Under the pieces are notes generated by a model that was not told the origin of the DNA, made no database searches, and was given only the letters and a program-made list of their open reading frames with translations. Shown here in pieces: positions 24,924 through 36,291 of a stretch of DNA of 64,000 nt (within the stretch, counting starts at the first letter, position 1; every line of letters starts with the position of its first letter). Origin of the DNA: Liriodendron chinense (taxonomy: Eukaryota; Streptophyta; Magnoliopsida; Magnoliales; Magnoliaceae); assembly GCA_003013855.2 (NCBI GenBank), contig PVNU02004155.1:1116001-1180000 (forward strand), in the 5' to 3' direction. Made by a program: the position numbers and the translations under genes.

Positions 24924-26794
24924 AGGGGACGTTTGGCATATCTACAAATAAGAGCTTATTAGCTAATTTCTAAAAAAATAAGCTTTTAGACCATTTGGTT
25001 GAAGTTTTATCAAGCTACTTATTTGTTTAAAAAGTAGCAAATAAGCTCTGATTTAATGAGTTGAGGAGGGGTTACTTTTTGAAACGGAGCTTATTTAGCT
25101 TGAGTGGGTAGACATTTTGGACAAGTTTGTCCTTAAACTTTTAAGTAATTCCCATCTTACCCTCTTATCTTCTCTTTACAATTTCTTCACGGTAGGCCCT
25201 CATGATGAACAACCCATAGTGTAGGTGGGCCCCCCTAATGAATGACCCATATCAAAGGTGGGCCTACATAATGCATGGTCACATCAAAGGTAAGCCCCAC
25301 ATGATGGATGACCTACTTCAAAGTGCGGCCCCACATGGTGAATGATCCACATCAAGCAAGCCCTACCTGATGGATGGTCCACATCAAAGGTGGAACCCAT
25401 ATGATGGATGGTGGATATTGAATATGGGACCAGATGATGGAAGGTTGATATTAAAGGTGGGCCCACATGATGAATGACCCATATTGAAGGTTGGGCCCCA
25501 CACGATGGACAATCCATAACAAAAGTGGGACCTACATGATGGATGGTGGACATTAAAGGTGGGCCCCACATAATGGACTATCCACATTAAGTGGGCCCCA
25601 CATGATAGATGGTCCACAACAAAGGTGGGACCCACATGATGGGTGGTCTACATTAAAGGTAAGACCCACGTGATGGATGGTGGATATTGAATGTGGGACC
25701 ACATGATGGAAGGTTGACATTAAAGGTGGGCCTACATGATGAATGACCCATATTGAAGGTTGGGCCCCACACGATGGGCAATCCACAGCCAAGGTAGGAC
25801 CTACATGATGGATGGTGGACATCAAAAGTGGGTCCCACATGATGGACTATTAACATCAAGTGGGCCCCACATGATAGTGGTCCACAACAAAGGTAGGACC
25901 CACATGATGCATGGTGGACATCAAAGATGGGCTCCTCATGAGGAATGACTCTTATTAATGTGGGCCCATGTAATGAAAGGTTCACATCAAAGGTGAGCCC
26001 CACATGATAAATAGCCCTGCATCAAAGTGTGGCCCAACATAATGGAACATGCACATCAAGTGGGTCCCATTTGATGGGCAGTCCACTTCAAAGGTGGGAC
26101 CCACATTGATGGATGATGGTCATTGAAGGTAGGCCCACATGATGAACAACCCGTAATGAAGGTGGGCCCCCACACAATGAATGGTCCCCATCAAGGTGGG
26201 CCCACATAATGGATGGAGTGAGCTTCACATGATTGATGGTCCACATAAAAGTGTGGCCCCTCATAATGGGCAGTTCACATCAAGTGGGCCTGCCTAATGG
26301 ATGGTCCACATCTAAGGTCTCTCATGTAGATGGCCCATATCCAAAGTGGGTCGTATGATGGATGATCCACAAAGAAGGTGCACCCCACTCGATGAATGAT
26401 GGATGTCAAAAGTGGGCCCCACATGATAGATAATCCACTTCAAAGCTAGTCCCCACACTATGGACATATCAAATGTGGAGTCTATGTGATGGGTGATGGG
26501 TAGTGGACATTGAGAAGCCCCACATAAAGGAGAATTGAGACCCATATGATGGATGGTCCACCAAAACAATTATTTGAATTGCTCTTATATTAAAGTTGTT
26601 GTAATATTTAAAAATGAAGTCAACTACCATTAAAAAAGGCTCTTATTTAAAAGTTTTACCAAACATGTTTTTTTAAATAAGAGCTTACTTTGGAGATTTT
26701 ACCATACAAGCTTATTTAAAATAAGAGCTAGATTAAGAAAAGGCTTATTGGAATAGCTCTTATTGAATTAGAGTAGAGATGCCAAACAAGCCCT
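24924..26794. mobile_element. Array-bearing TIR transposon, copy D (1.87 kb, best preserved ends)
   Basis: The left end AGGGGACGTTTGGCATATCT and the reverse complement of the right end, AGGGCTTGTTTGGCATCTCT, are clear terminal inverted repeats. They continue to AATAAGAGCT on both sides. The left unique part (to about 25190) and right unique part (from about 26565) align by eye with copy A. No convincing target duplication (flanks ACACATTG and AAGATTGT). No transposase encoded. Confidence 0.82.
25190..26560. repeat. 34-bp tandem array with higher-order repeat, copy D
   Basis: Same 34-bp unit as the other copies. Here a block of about eight units recurs with a period near 269 bp (GTGGATATTGAATATGGGAC at 25411 and GTGGATATTGAATGTGGGAC at 25680), a higher-order repeat made by recent unequal exchange. 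Long minus-strand open frames are artefacts of the repeat. Confidence 0.88.
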
Positions 26795-26879
26795 AAGATT
26801 GTAAAGAACAAACCAGCTTGTGAGGCAGGAGGCTGATTGCCTGCTGACGCTAATAGTAGCGAGGTGACTACTAGTTAGT

Positions 26880-27440
26880 GTTTTGTGGGCCCCACCATGA
26901 TGTATGTGTCCTATCCATACTGTCCATCCATTTTGCCATGTCATTTTAGATCATGAACCCAAGAATGAGGCACATACAAGTCTTAAGTGGGCCACACCAC
27001 AAGAAAAAAAGATCCCTTTTGATATATAGTTTCTCAAATCTTTTACTTGCATATGCCGTCCTAGGGCACCCTTCTGTTTTAGAGGACTAGCTCAAAAATG
27101 AAGAAGATCCAAATCTCATGTGGACCATACCATAAGAAACCGTGGTGATTGACCATTAATGGACCGTAAAAATGTCCTGAATCAAGCTGATATTTGTTTT
27201 TCCCCCCTTTATTCAGGTTTATGTGACCTTATCAATGGGTTGGATGGCAAATAAACATTACGGTGGGCCCTAGGAAGTTTTTAATGATAGGGCACTCAAT
27301 CACCACTGCTTCTTATGGTATGGTCCACCTGAGAATTGGATTTGCTTCATTTTTTGGATCATGCCCTAAAATGGCTTGGTAAAATGGATGGCATGGATAT
27401 AGAATACATACATTTAGGTGGGCCCCACGGTAAGGGCTGC
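26880..27440. mobile_element. Fold-back MITE, GTGGGCCCCACCATGATG family
   Basis: Left TGTGGGCCCCACCATGATGT..CATACTGTCCATCCATTTT is mirrored by AAAATGGATGGCATGGATAT..ACATTTAGGTGGGCCCCAC on the right. Internal family landmarks present: TCATTTTAGATCATG, 'TGGACC..CATAAGAAACCGTGGTGATTGACC' and 'TTATGTGACCTTATCAATGGGTTGGATGG'. Confidence 0.75.
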
Positions 27441-28316
27441 ACCATCTTTGGTGAGGTTAGGACCACACCTAATTGGCTCCCCTTTTATTAGAGGCCAAGT
27501 TTCCTATTTGTTGCTTAATCCATTATATGGGTAATTAGTTTATCCAAGCCATTGATATGGGATCTCCCATCAAGGATGAACCACCCCCTAAAAATCTCTT
27601 TATTTGATGGCAATCCTAACATTTATATTGTTGTCATGTACTTACATGGTTAAAAAGAAATGCACCAACACTCCACATTTAAGGGAGAAAAGACAAGATT
27701 TGATGGTTAGGATATCCCAATTTGGGAGAAATTTTTGTCATGGTTCATCCATGATGAGGATCTCAACTTAATGCCTTGGATAAACCAATTACAACCCAGA
27801 CGCGCGGAAGAGATGGAAAATATGAAAGTTTCCTAGTCCATTCCTATTGTATTAAAAGTAGGTCAAAAGTCCGTTCATAATCAATGCCATACTCTTTTCA
27901 TAGTAAGTACATTTGTACTTAATTTACTTTCCTAAATCTTATGTTTCTTGGAATTCCATGGCCCCATCATGTCCTGATTGGGCTTACCTAGGACCTCCGA
28001 GTTGGTCCTTCACCTATTGCAAACACTTCTATTATGAGAGTTGGTATAATAAACTCAGTGTTTTTGTGACAGGTGTGGCCCACTGCTTATTATTCCCCAT
28101 CCGTTGATATGGTTTGCCTCATCATGGATAGCCTCACAACAAAAAATCCCTCTGTTGATCCTCTAGAATTCAAATGTTTAGCATTTTCTTAGGTTTTTTT
28201 TAGACCATCAATTGAACGGTTTGGATTTTCTATCTTTGAGAGTTTAAACTTTCATGAACCAATCATGATGGATCCCATCCTATCAATGGTTTGGATCATC
28301 GAATCACAAGCTTCAG
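27441..28316. other. No gene recognised
   Basis: Intergenic sequence. 27540-27790 contains a short mirrored pair (CAAGCCATTGATATGGGATC near 27545 and its complement-like GATGAGGATCTCAACTTAATGCCTTGG near 27755), perhaps a small inverted-repeat element. Confidence 0.35.
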
Positions 28317-28317
28317 G

Positions 28318-28320
<3 letters not shown>

Positions 28321-28356
<36 letters not shown>
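28321..28356. repeat. (AT)18 microsatellite
   Basis: Pure AT dinucleotides at the left end of the long-TIR element. Confidence 0.95.
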
Positions 28357-28358
<2 letters not shown>

Positions 28359-28835
28359 TTGAATTCCAAAAACAAGCTTATTTTTAAACTCTTTCTTAAA
28401 ACCTGTTTGAGTTTCCAAATAAAGTCAAAAACTACATATCTTGACTTTGATTAACGTCTGTTATATGGTCCGTCTGCTTATATTTCAAAAAAGACAATTA
28501 TACCCCTCTTTAACCCTTTATTCCTTGCGCATGGTACCGGAATCTGGACTACGCTGTGGACTTCATAATGATGTGTTAGCTTGATCAATGTCATAGATCA
28601 TGATTTGAGGGCATGACCCCAAAAATAAAAAGATCTAAAACTATGGTGGCCCAGGAATGTTTCAGCTTAGTGTGGCATACTTAAATCTTGAATCCAGCTC
28701 ATTTTTTTATGAATTTCCCTAAAATTATGTGGCAAAACAGGTGGACGGGTGGATTACTCACAGACATCACAGTGGCCCTACCTAAGAATTCTCGTGAAAG
28801 GGAGCGGATTACGTGTTATCCAGATCAGCTTAGTG

Positions 28836-29305
28836 GGTGTTGCCCTTACCGCAGGCCCACATTGATGATATTTTGTATATCCACGCTATCCGTCTCTTTC
28901 TCCAGGCCCATTTGAGGATAGGGTTACAAAACTTATGCAGATTGGAATCTCATGTGGACCACGCCACAGGAAACAGTGGTGACTGAGTGCCTCATCATTA
29001 AAAATTCCAAAGAGCCAGTTGTAAGGTTTTAGTAATGTTTATTTGCAATCCAACCTGTTGATAATGTCAAGAAGATCTGGATGAAGGGAAAATACAAAGA
29101 TTATATTGATCCAAAACTTTAGTGGCCCACAAAAAGTTTTTAATGGTCATTCATCACTGTTTCTAGTGGTATGGTCCACCTAATATTTGGATCTTCTTAA
29201 GGTTTGGAATTACTTCCTAAGATAATATGGAAAAATAGATGAACGGTTTGGATATACAAAAAATACATCAAGGTGAACCCACAGTACTGTTAGGTTAACA
29301 CCCCA
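28836..29305. mobile_element. Fold-back MITE, GGGCCCAC/CATGATG family
   Basis: Left arm (GCAGGCCCACATTGATGATA..TATCCACGCTATCCGTC) is mirrored by right arm (GAACGGTTTGGATATAC..TACATCAAGGTGAACCCAC). Internal 'CACGCCACAGGAAACAGTGGTGACTGAG' and 'CATCACTGTTTCTAGTGGTATGGTCCACC' form the inner inverted pair. Confidence 0.7.
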
Positions 29306-29416
29306 CTAAAGTGTTATCTGGGTAACGACTAACGTACTTCTCCTGCAGAAGGTTTTGCGCGAAATCCGCTTCCCTCGGAGACGCTGCCAGAAGCCAACTC
29401 GCCACTGGACACTGCT

Positions 29417-29862
29417 CCATGAGCCCCACAATGATATATCTGTTTCATCTACGCCGTTCATCTAATTTTCGAGATTAATTTAGGCCATGAGCTCAAAAGT
29501 GAGATAGATCCAAATCTCAAGTGTACCACATTATAAGAAAATATTGGTGCTTAAATGGCCAACATAAAAAATTTCTTAAAGCCCACTGTTATATTTTCTT
29601 TCCATCCAACCTGTTGATTATGTCACAACGACCCGGATGAAGGGAAAACACAAATATCATTTTCATCCAAAACTTTGTGGCCTCTAAGAAGTTTTTATTT
29701 TTTATTTTTATTTTTATTGTGGGTGTTCCATCACCTGTTTCCTGTGGCGTGGTCCACATGAGATTGCCTCATTTATGGACTAATTTCATGAAATCGTCTT
29801 GAAAAATGGATGAATGGACAAAACATATATATATTATAGTGGGCCCACAGAGCACAGTCCAT
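29417..29862. mobile_element. Fold-back MITE, GGGCCCAC/CATGATG family
   Basis: Left AGCCCCACAATGATATATCTG..ACGCCGTTCATC, right GGATGAATGGACAAAACATATA..TATAGTGGGCCCACAG. Same inner inverted pair as its neighbours. Confidence 0.7.
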
Positions 29863-29936
29863 TACTACACTGTGCCGGTAGGAATTTGATTGAGAGTAAC
29901 TCCACACGCTCTTATCATCCAGAGTAAACTCTGTTG

Positions 29937-30365
29937 GGCCACTTAGAATGTATGTGATTTATCTATTCTGTCTATATGTTTTTCCATCACATTTTAGGGT
30001 TGAGCCCAAAATATAAGCATATCCAAATCTCAAGTGGACCATGCCACAGGAAACAGTGGGAATAATGATTTCCAATGTTGAAACCTTCCTAGGCCCCATA
30101 GTGATGTTTATTTGTCATCCAACCTGTTCATAAGATCACATGGATATGGATGAAGGAAAAACACAAATATCAGCTTGATCCAAAACTTCTGTCCTTCAAG
30201 AATTTTCAATGATAGACATTTAGTTCACACTTTTCCTGTGGTGTGGTCCACTTTAGATTTTGATGTGCTTCAGTTTTTGGCACTATACCTAAAAATTTCT
30301 GTTAAGATGGATGGATGGAGTGGATAAAATACGTAAATCACGGCAGGCCCATAGAGTTTACTATG
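29937..30365. mobile_element. Fold-back MITE, GGGCCCAC/CATGATG family
   Basis: Left GGGCCACTTAGAATGTATGTG..CTATTCTGTC, right GATGGATGGAGTGGATAAAA..TACGTAAATCACGGCAGGCCC. Inner pair CATGCCACAGGAAACAGTGGG and TTTCCTGTGGTGTGGTCCAC. Confidence 0.7.
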
Positions 30366-30507
30366 AAGTTACTCACTACGCAATCCGCTTCCACGTAGGT
30401 AGGCAATATGCGTCCTTTCGGAACGAGCGCTGTGGTGGGAGCTGACATTAGTCCTTTTTTCCAGAAGGATTGCATCCTACCCCTATCTTAGGAACGGGCA
30501 GGAGCTC

Positions 30508-30925
30508 TGAGTGGCCACTAGGATGTATTAGTTTTATCCACAACGTCCATACTCTATAAAATTTTATGGACTAGGGCCAGAAGTAAGGAAAATCTAATCC
30601 TCAATTGGACCACACCACATGAAGTAGTGGTGGTAATGATGCTCATAGTTGAAACTTACCTAGGGTCGACCGTGATTTTTATTTTCCATCCAACCTATAC
30701 ATAAAGTCATACATACCTAGATGAAATGAAACCACAAATATCAGCTCCATCCAAAACTTCCTATGGCCCCCAAAAAAATTTCAACAGCATGAGTTGAATC
30801 CCCTTTGTGTGGCCCACCTATGTCTTGGATCTGCCTCATTTCTAGGCTTATATTCTAAAGTGATACGAAAAATGGATGGATGGTATGGATAAAACCCATA
30901 CACCAATGTGGCCACTTAGGAGCTC
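30508..30925. mobile_element. Fold-back MITE, GGGCCCAC/CATGATG family
   Basis: Left GAGTGGCCACTAGGATGTAT..TATCCACAACGTCCAT, right ATGGATGGATGGTATGGATA..CCATACACCAATGTGGCCAC. The outermost bases here are GAGTGGCCACT rather than GTGGGCCCCAC, yet both ends carry the same change (TGGCCACT). Confidence 0.7.
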
Positions 30926-31267
30926 TTGGTCGTTACTGTCGGAGACTAGCTGGGTAATCGACGATGCTTTTTCTCCAAGGGTAAAAAGGACTTCTAAAAA
31001 TTATAATATACCATATAAAACGAAGATATACAGTAGGCGTTTTTTTAGCTAATTCGTAAAACCTTAAGTGGGTTTTAAGAAAGAGTTTAAAAGCAAGCTT
31101 ATCTTTGGAATTCATCGGAAAAATAGGCGTTAGTATGGCATTGTCTCTATATATACATACAGGGTCGACTCAGACACGTGGGGATGGTTTGTATTGGGGC
31201 CAGGTTTAATAAAATAAAATTTTGAATTGGACCGACCATAGGCCTGGTCCAACCAGGGGAAACGGAT

Positions 31268-31736
31268 TGGCTAGTGGTCGGTGCTTTATTGCCCCTGCCA
31301 TGATATATGTGTTTCATCCATGCCGTCCATTCATTTTCTACGGATCATTTTATGGCATGAACACAAAAATGAGGTAGATCCAAGTCTCAAGTGGACCACA
31401 CATTATTGATTGAACTCCCACCATTAAAAACTTCTTGGGGCAGCAAAAGTTTTGTATTAAGCTGACATTTGTTTTCTCCCCTTCATCCAGGTAGCTATGA
31501 CCTAATCAACATGTTGGATGTCAAATAAACATTACAGTGGGTCCTAGGGCATTTTTAATGATGGACATTCAATCACTACTATTTTCTTGCGGTGTGGTCC
31601 ACCTAAGATTTAGATCTGCCTCATTTTTGGGATCAAGCCGTAAAATGATCCGTAAAAATGGATGAATTGCATGGATAAAACACATACAACATGGTGGGCC
31701 CCATAGATCACCGACCACTAGCCACCTGGCTAGTGG
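31268..31736. mobile_element. Fold-back MITE with GGCTAGTGGTCGGTG outer arms
   Basis: TGGCTAGTGGTCGGTGCTTT at the left is mirrored by ATCACCGACCACTAGCCA at the right. Inside come the family core (CATGATATATGTGTTTCATC..GCCGTCCATTCATTTT) and its inverse. A perfect 10-bp inverted repeat with a 2-nt spacer (CCACTAGCCA / TGGCTAGTGG, 31715-31736) sits at the right end. Confidence 0.8.
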
Positions 31737-31800
31737 CCAAACCACTTCCCCAACCAACTCAACATCCAGGACCTAGACCAACCCCGGGCACACCTATTGC

Positions 31801-31918
31801 TAGGGCTGTGAAGCGGCTGGGCCTGACGTTGGTCTCATCTCGAATTTTGAACTGTTTTGGGCTGGGCCATTGAGCTAGACCTATTTGGCCGGTCCAAGCC
31901 CGGCCCATTGACACCCTT
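31801..31918. mobile_element. Short hAT-type MITE (118 bp)
   Basis: TAGGGCTGTGAAGCGGCTGG at the left and, reversed, AAGGGTGTCAATGGGCCGGG at the right, the same end type as the element at 3862. Flanks CCTATTGC and CCATTGCC are a probable eroded 8-bp duplication. The body iterates GGGC/CCGG. Confidence 0.6.
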
Positions 31919-32158
31919 CCATTGCCCGGCTTAATTGAGTATTAGATGAAGAGCAAAGTTACTTGATACTCTGATAGAATAAGGCACCTGATATGCAGGC
32001 GCTCAGACATTTGTACAGGTGGAGTCCATCAACTTAACTTAAACTGAAGTCTCAAAATCGGATTGGTTGAACAATGTAACCACTCATTCCTTGATACTTG
32101 TAGGTTGAAACACAGCCGCTAAATGAATGAGATCATCCTTAGTACATTTCACTCACGT
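31919..32158. other. Intergenic sequence upstream of the DUF3755 gene
   Basis: No repeat or gene recognised. It may include distal promoter sequence. Confidence 0.3.
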
Positions 32159-32470
32159 ACAACCATCCAAACCATCCAAAATGTGATACACGCCGTTGAT
32201 GGAGCATATCTCTAAGATTACAATGATCAAGAAATCCTATCCATCCAATTCGAAAGGTCCGGGGTCCAGATTGGGTGCATCAACCTGTATCAGCCCGCAT
32301 CGACCGATCACATACAACCATCCAAACCATCCAAAATATGAAACACGCCGTAGATGGAGCATATCTCTAAGATTACAATGATCAACAAATCCTATCCATC
32401 CAATTTGAACGGTGCAGGCCCAGATCCGGTGCATCAACCTGTATCGGCCCGTATCGACCGATACAACCGA
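32159..32470. repeat. 155-bp tandem duplication
   Basis: 32159-32313 and 32314-32470 are direct copies (ACAACCATCCAAACCATCC..; GGAGCATATCTCTAAGATTA; ..CCTGTATCRGCCCG) differing at scattered positions. The second copy runs into a short GTATCGG/CGATAC-rich stretch (to about 32500). It lies 0.5 kb upstream of the coding start of the DUF3755 gene. Confidence 0.92.
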
Positions 32471-32589
32471 TACGTATCAGTTTCGGTGGTTAACTATACG
32501 GTAACACCGAAACAAATTTTAATACATGGGCCAGGTACGGCTGGACATGGATTCTCAGGCCCACTAAAAAGAAGGGGTGGGCCCAACAA

Positions 32590-32837
32590 CTCCTAATAGA
32601 GGGACAATTTGGTAATTTCACGTTCCCATGGGTTCAAGACTTTTGTAGGATCTCTCTGACTAAAACTCTTTCGCTTTCTCTTCCAAAGGATAAAATTGCA
32701 GAAAGAAGAAAATCTCCGATTTCAAGGCTTTCCATTCCCGTACAATTCCGCTATCTATTTTTTAACTTTTCTCTCAATTACGGAAAAATCATCTTACCGT
32801 ATGTTGCGTTATTCCTTCAATGATTGAATCTGATACC

Positions 32838-32873
<36 letters not shown>

Positions 32874-33021
32874 CCTTCAGTCTCATTCAAATTCCAAAAA
32901 GGAGCTTCTGTTATTCCAACTTCCCTGGGCTTTTGGTTTGAATCTTTCATGGCTGGAATAGTTGAATTGGAGGGAACTGACGGCAGATTCTGAGATTCTC
33001 GGAAGTGGGTTTTGTTCCTTG
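32590..33021 (+). promoter_or_regulatory. Core promoter and 5' UTR region of the DUF3755 gene
   Basis: No convincing TATA box. From about 32640 the sequence becomes pyrimidine-rich (CTCTTTCGCTTTCTCTTCC) in the style of plant 5' leaders. It carries an (AG)14 run at 32843-32870 that may be a GAGA-type element, and contains a short upstream ORF at 32949-32993. The transcription start is inferred, not seen. Confidence 0.45.
32949..32993 (+). CDS. Upstream ORF, 14 codons
   Basis: ATG at 32949 (context TTTCATGGC, with G at +4) opens 14 codons (MAGIVELEGTDGRF) ending in TGA at 32991. The stop is 28 nt before the main start codon. Such an upstream ORF could lower translation of the main frame. Whether it is in the mature leader depends on the unmapped start site. 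Confidence 0.4.
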   Translation: MAGIVELEGTDGRF

Positions 33022-33236
33022 ATGGCTGCCAGTGCAAACCCATCCGGGAATCAAGAAGGGAGCCACGGTGCTTCGGCTCCCAATGGTGTCGGTGCGGGCG
33101 GGGATCCTAGTAATAGCAATTCGGGGGCGTGTGCTGTGGAGAATTCGAGGCCGGAGCAGGCGTTGAAGCACAACCCGGGTCTTGCGGCGAAGTGGTCGCC
33201 AGATGAGCAGTCGATCTTGGAAGAAGGGCTTACCAA
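33022..33236 (+). CDS. DUF3755 / SANT-MYB-like protein, coding exon 1
   Basis: First in-frame ATG after an upstream stop (TAG at 32959). The exon is 215 nt and ends in phase 2 at the donor AA|GTGAGG. Residues 1-45 are a low-complexity Gly/Ser/Asn-rich tail beginning MAASANPSGNQEG. Residues 50-72 read LKHNPGLAAKWSPDEQSILE, the first helix of a SANT/MYB-like (homeodomain-like) fold with the conserved Trp. Joined in phase to exon 2 it matches the plant family I know as DUF3755 (Arabidopsis At3g07565 by recollection), nuclear proteins of poorly defined role. No symbol assigned. Confidence 0.85.
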
Positions 33237-33433
33237 GTGAGGGTTTTTTTTTTTTTTTTTGTCAAGAGATGGATTTGAAGGGAGCTTCTTTGAATCTGGA
33301 TTTGTGTGCTTTTTTTTTTATTGGTTTGTTGTGGAGAGTGGTTGAATTGTGGTTTTTTGTTGATTATATGTTTGAAATCTGATATATGATTCTTGTGGGC
33401 CATTTTTATCTGATTTTTATTGGTATCTGTTTA

Positions 33434-33476
<43 letters not shown>

Positions 33477-34876
33477 GTTTCTTGATTTTTGCGTGTATCT
33501 TGGGTTTTCTGTTATGAGCTGTTTGGAATCTATCCATCTATGGCAGCTTCTTCTTTTGATTGCTGGATCTTTTGTAAGCAATTTTTGAAATTTGTGGCTT
33601 TCATCTATTTTCTCGTTGCGACGTTTGACACTTTGTTTTGTGCTTGTTACTGCTGGTATATGGTAGAATTGTCTTCTTTCTCTGATTATTTTCTTGCAAT
33701 TTGTTGTTGGATTGTGGAATTTGATTTTTGTTGTGATTGACTGTTGTTGCATGTTCCCTGGTAGGGTACGGCCAATGGTAAGCACACAACCCCCAGTGCA
33801 CCGGTGGCATGCAATTAGAAACAGTCAGCAATCTGATTTCAACAAGAAAATGCCAATTGATCAGATCTTTAGGATTGTCCAATCGATTTTAATTTTTTGG
33901 GCCATGGCCATACGTGATGGGACCCGCGATTTTGACAATTGGATTTGGACAATATGGCAGAAGTATATTGTATGATTGGGCGTGTGCATGACTTGCCATA
34001 CTTTGCCTAGAACATTGTATATTTTGGTCTGTTATCAATTAGTGGCTATGCTCCTTTAGAAATTTGAATTCTTTTGTTGTATTTTCTTTTTTGTATTTGC
34101 CTATTGTTTATTTGAGTTTCTTGTTGCTGGATTTGTTGGTTGAGTTGCGGGTTTCCTTTGATTATTTATTTGGAAAGAGGAATTATATGGTATGGGATAT
34201 CATACTCTTTTTGACATCCACTGTATGCATGGCATGCATGCTAGTTACTTAAGACTGTCTGCATTGTTGGTCTCTCCGTATATTGTAATAGTCTTTGGGG
34301 CTAAGGAAAATTAATTCTTTTTTTTTTTTAAAGGATAAAAGGAAAATTAAACTTGGATTTTAAATTTTTAATATTTTAATTATTACTTAAATTATCTAGA
34401 TTTTCTTTTCTGCACAGAACAACTCTATATTTCATTACGTAATGTTGTTATATTTAAAAAGGTTGCCATGCTGTTATATAATGCCCTGTACAGAACCGTT
34501 AATTGTAACATAAAATGGTGCAGATCAACTATTATTTTTACAACGGCCACATAATGTTTCTCTAAACATGTCAATCATTGGCCATCAAATTGATAATTAA
34601 AAAGAGAAAAGTAGTCAATATTCCAAATTCAGTGGGAAAAATTGGATGGTTGGCATCATCCAATTAGTGTTGTTTCAGGCTATGCTCCATCCATTATCCT
34701 TTGTCACCGAACATGCGGCAACTTACTTTTGCATCCTCTTTTTTGTATTTTGGACCTTGTGTTTTATCCCACTTTCTTTTTCTCTAACTTGCTGTTGCTG
34801 AATTTGTGGAAGAATTGTGGGTTTGCAGTGATTATTGGGCTGCAAAATATCTAGACATTTGATTCTTTATTGTGAC
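33237..34876 (+). other. Intron 1, 5' part
   Basis: Begins GTGAGGG and then is T-rich, as plant introns are. Contains a (TC)19 run at 33436-33473. Short open frames here are not coding. Intron 1 spans 33237-38754 and also holds two LINE fragments. Confidence 0.75.
33436..33473. repeat. (TC)19 microsatellite in intron 1
   Basis: Pure TC dinucleotides about 200 bp behind the donor. Confidence 0.95.
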
Positions 34877-35745
34877 ATATAATCATCATCATCACTGTCT
34901 AAGCCTTATCCCAATTAATTGGGGTTGGCCTTTTTTTTTTTCATGATGAAAATTATGGCATAAGTTTGACGCTGGCTGGCAACCTGACACAACCTCCTCC
35001 TTTATCCAGTTTGGGAACCAGCAATGAGAGCACAAAACTCGTACAGGTGCAATGTAATAGATTATTTTGCACAAGTTGATTACAAGTAAGTGCTATCTAA
35101 TAGTCTATTACGTAGGTTGATTACGATCAACGAGTTGATTACAATCTATGACTTACATCATCATCCTATCATGACCAATTTGTTATTGCTCAAAAAATAA
35201 AAATAAAAAACATCACCAATTCGTCATAGCCTTGTATCCTCCATTTGGGGCTGGGTTTAGTCTCATTCCATTTCACCACATCAATCCAATTCTTTTCATG
35301 TCCTCCTTCCATCCTCTTTTTAGGCTCTTTATCTCAGTAAGAGAACAAGTCTTTCTATTCCTTTTCACCACTTCAATCCAAGTCTTTTTGTGTCCTCCTG
35401 TCATCCTCTTTTCAGGCCCTTCAACCATAATCAAAGCCCTACGAGAGCTATCTCTGGTGTTTGTTGTACATGAGCAAACCATCTCAATCTTCTCTCCATC
35501 ATTTTATCTTACTGGGACCTGCTTCAGACTACCTCAATCTTGTCTATCTTTTTTAGCCTTCCCACACATCCATCAGAACATCCTCGTGTTTTATACACTT
35601 ATCATCTGCTCATGCTGCCTTCTAACCACTGAACACTCAAGCGGTTTCACAGAACTCCAGGCACAATCCACTCCATCCACCCAGCTCTAACTCTTCTGTA
35701 AACATTCTCATCATCTCACTATCTTTTTAAATCAGTATGCATTAA
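34877..35745 (-). mobile_element. L1-type LINE 3' fragment, minus strand
   Basis: On the minus strand the left end is the LINE 3' terminus GGCCAACCCCAATTAATTGG plus GGGATAAGGCTTAGACA and a (GAT)n tail, the same end as the LINE at 1-571. Upstream of it are pieces of the reverse transcriptase C-terminus: DDENVYRRVRAGWMEW near 35700-35650 and the basic motif KTWIEVVKR twice (about 35400 and 35290, an internal duplication). Heavily frameshifted, with another unidentified repeat at 34930-35050. Confidence 0.65.
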
Positions 35746-36291
35746 CTCTTCATGGATCTGCTTCTGGAATTCAAGAAGCCTTGGATTTTGTTCAGCTTGC
35801 TTTTGAACTTGATCATGTGTACTCCATTGTTTCAAGCAACCTAGTGCCATGAATTTCAGAGCATTCATTTGGTTCCTCTTTTTTTTTTTTTGAGTACTTT
35901 TTTCATGGTTCTGCAAAGCCCACGTGCGTTTTTTTTTAACATTGATGAAATTTCATTAAAAGAAGGCTGAAGCCAGGAATATACAAATAAACAGAATATA
36001 CAGGAACACCCAAGCAACACCTCCCAAAAGAGCGAAAAAACAAAACTACACTCCCGCCAAATCTTTTACATTTTGCATGGCCAATCTATAGACTTGCACC
36101 GCTCCTCGCCTTTTGTTTTTGAAGCATAGCTCATTTCTTTCCCACCATAAAGCCCAAAGGATTGCTAACACGTTTAATTTCCACACCTTTTTACCTACTT
36201 TCCCTTCCCCCCCTCCATGCCAAGCAATGAGGAATTCCTCAATTGTGTTTGGGAACACCCACGAGACCTCAACTGACTAAAGAAAGAGGTC

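Larger units (their letters stand above)
28317..31162. mobile_element. Long-TIR element (Mutator-like), about 2.8 kb, packed with four MITEs
   Basis: 28360-28510 (GAATTCCAAAAACAAGCTTA, TTTAAACTCTTTCTTAAAACC, TTATATGGTC) is mirrored by 30955-31117 (GGTTTTAAGAAAGAGTTTAAA, AAGCAAGCTTATCTTTGGAATTC). Arms are about 150-180 bp and the outer ends are TA-rich. Everything between is fold-back MITEs with no transposase. No target duplication identified. Confidence 0.7.

Noticed and set aside
25284..26003. Minus-strand open frames up to 116 codons in array copy D
   Set aside because: Same cause as above; repeat artefacts.
35232..35690. 152-codon + strand open frame in intron 1
   Set aside because: It is antisense to LINE reverse-transcriptase coding remnants on the minus strand.
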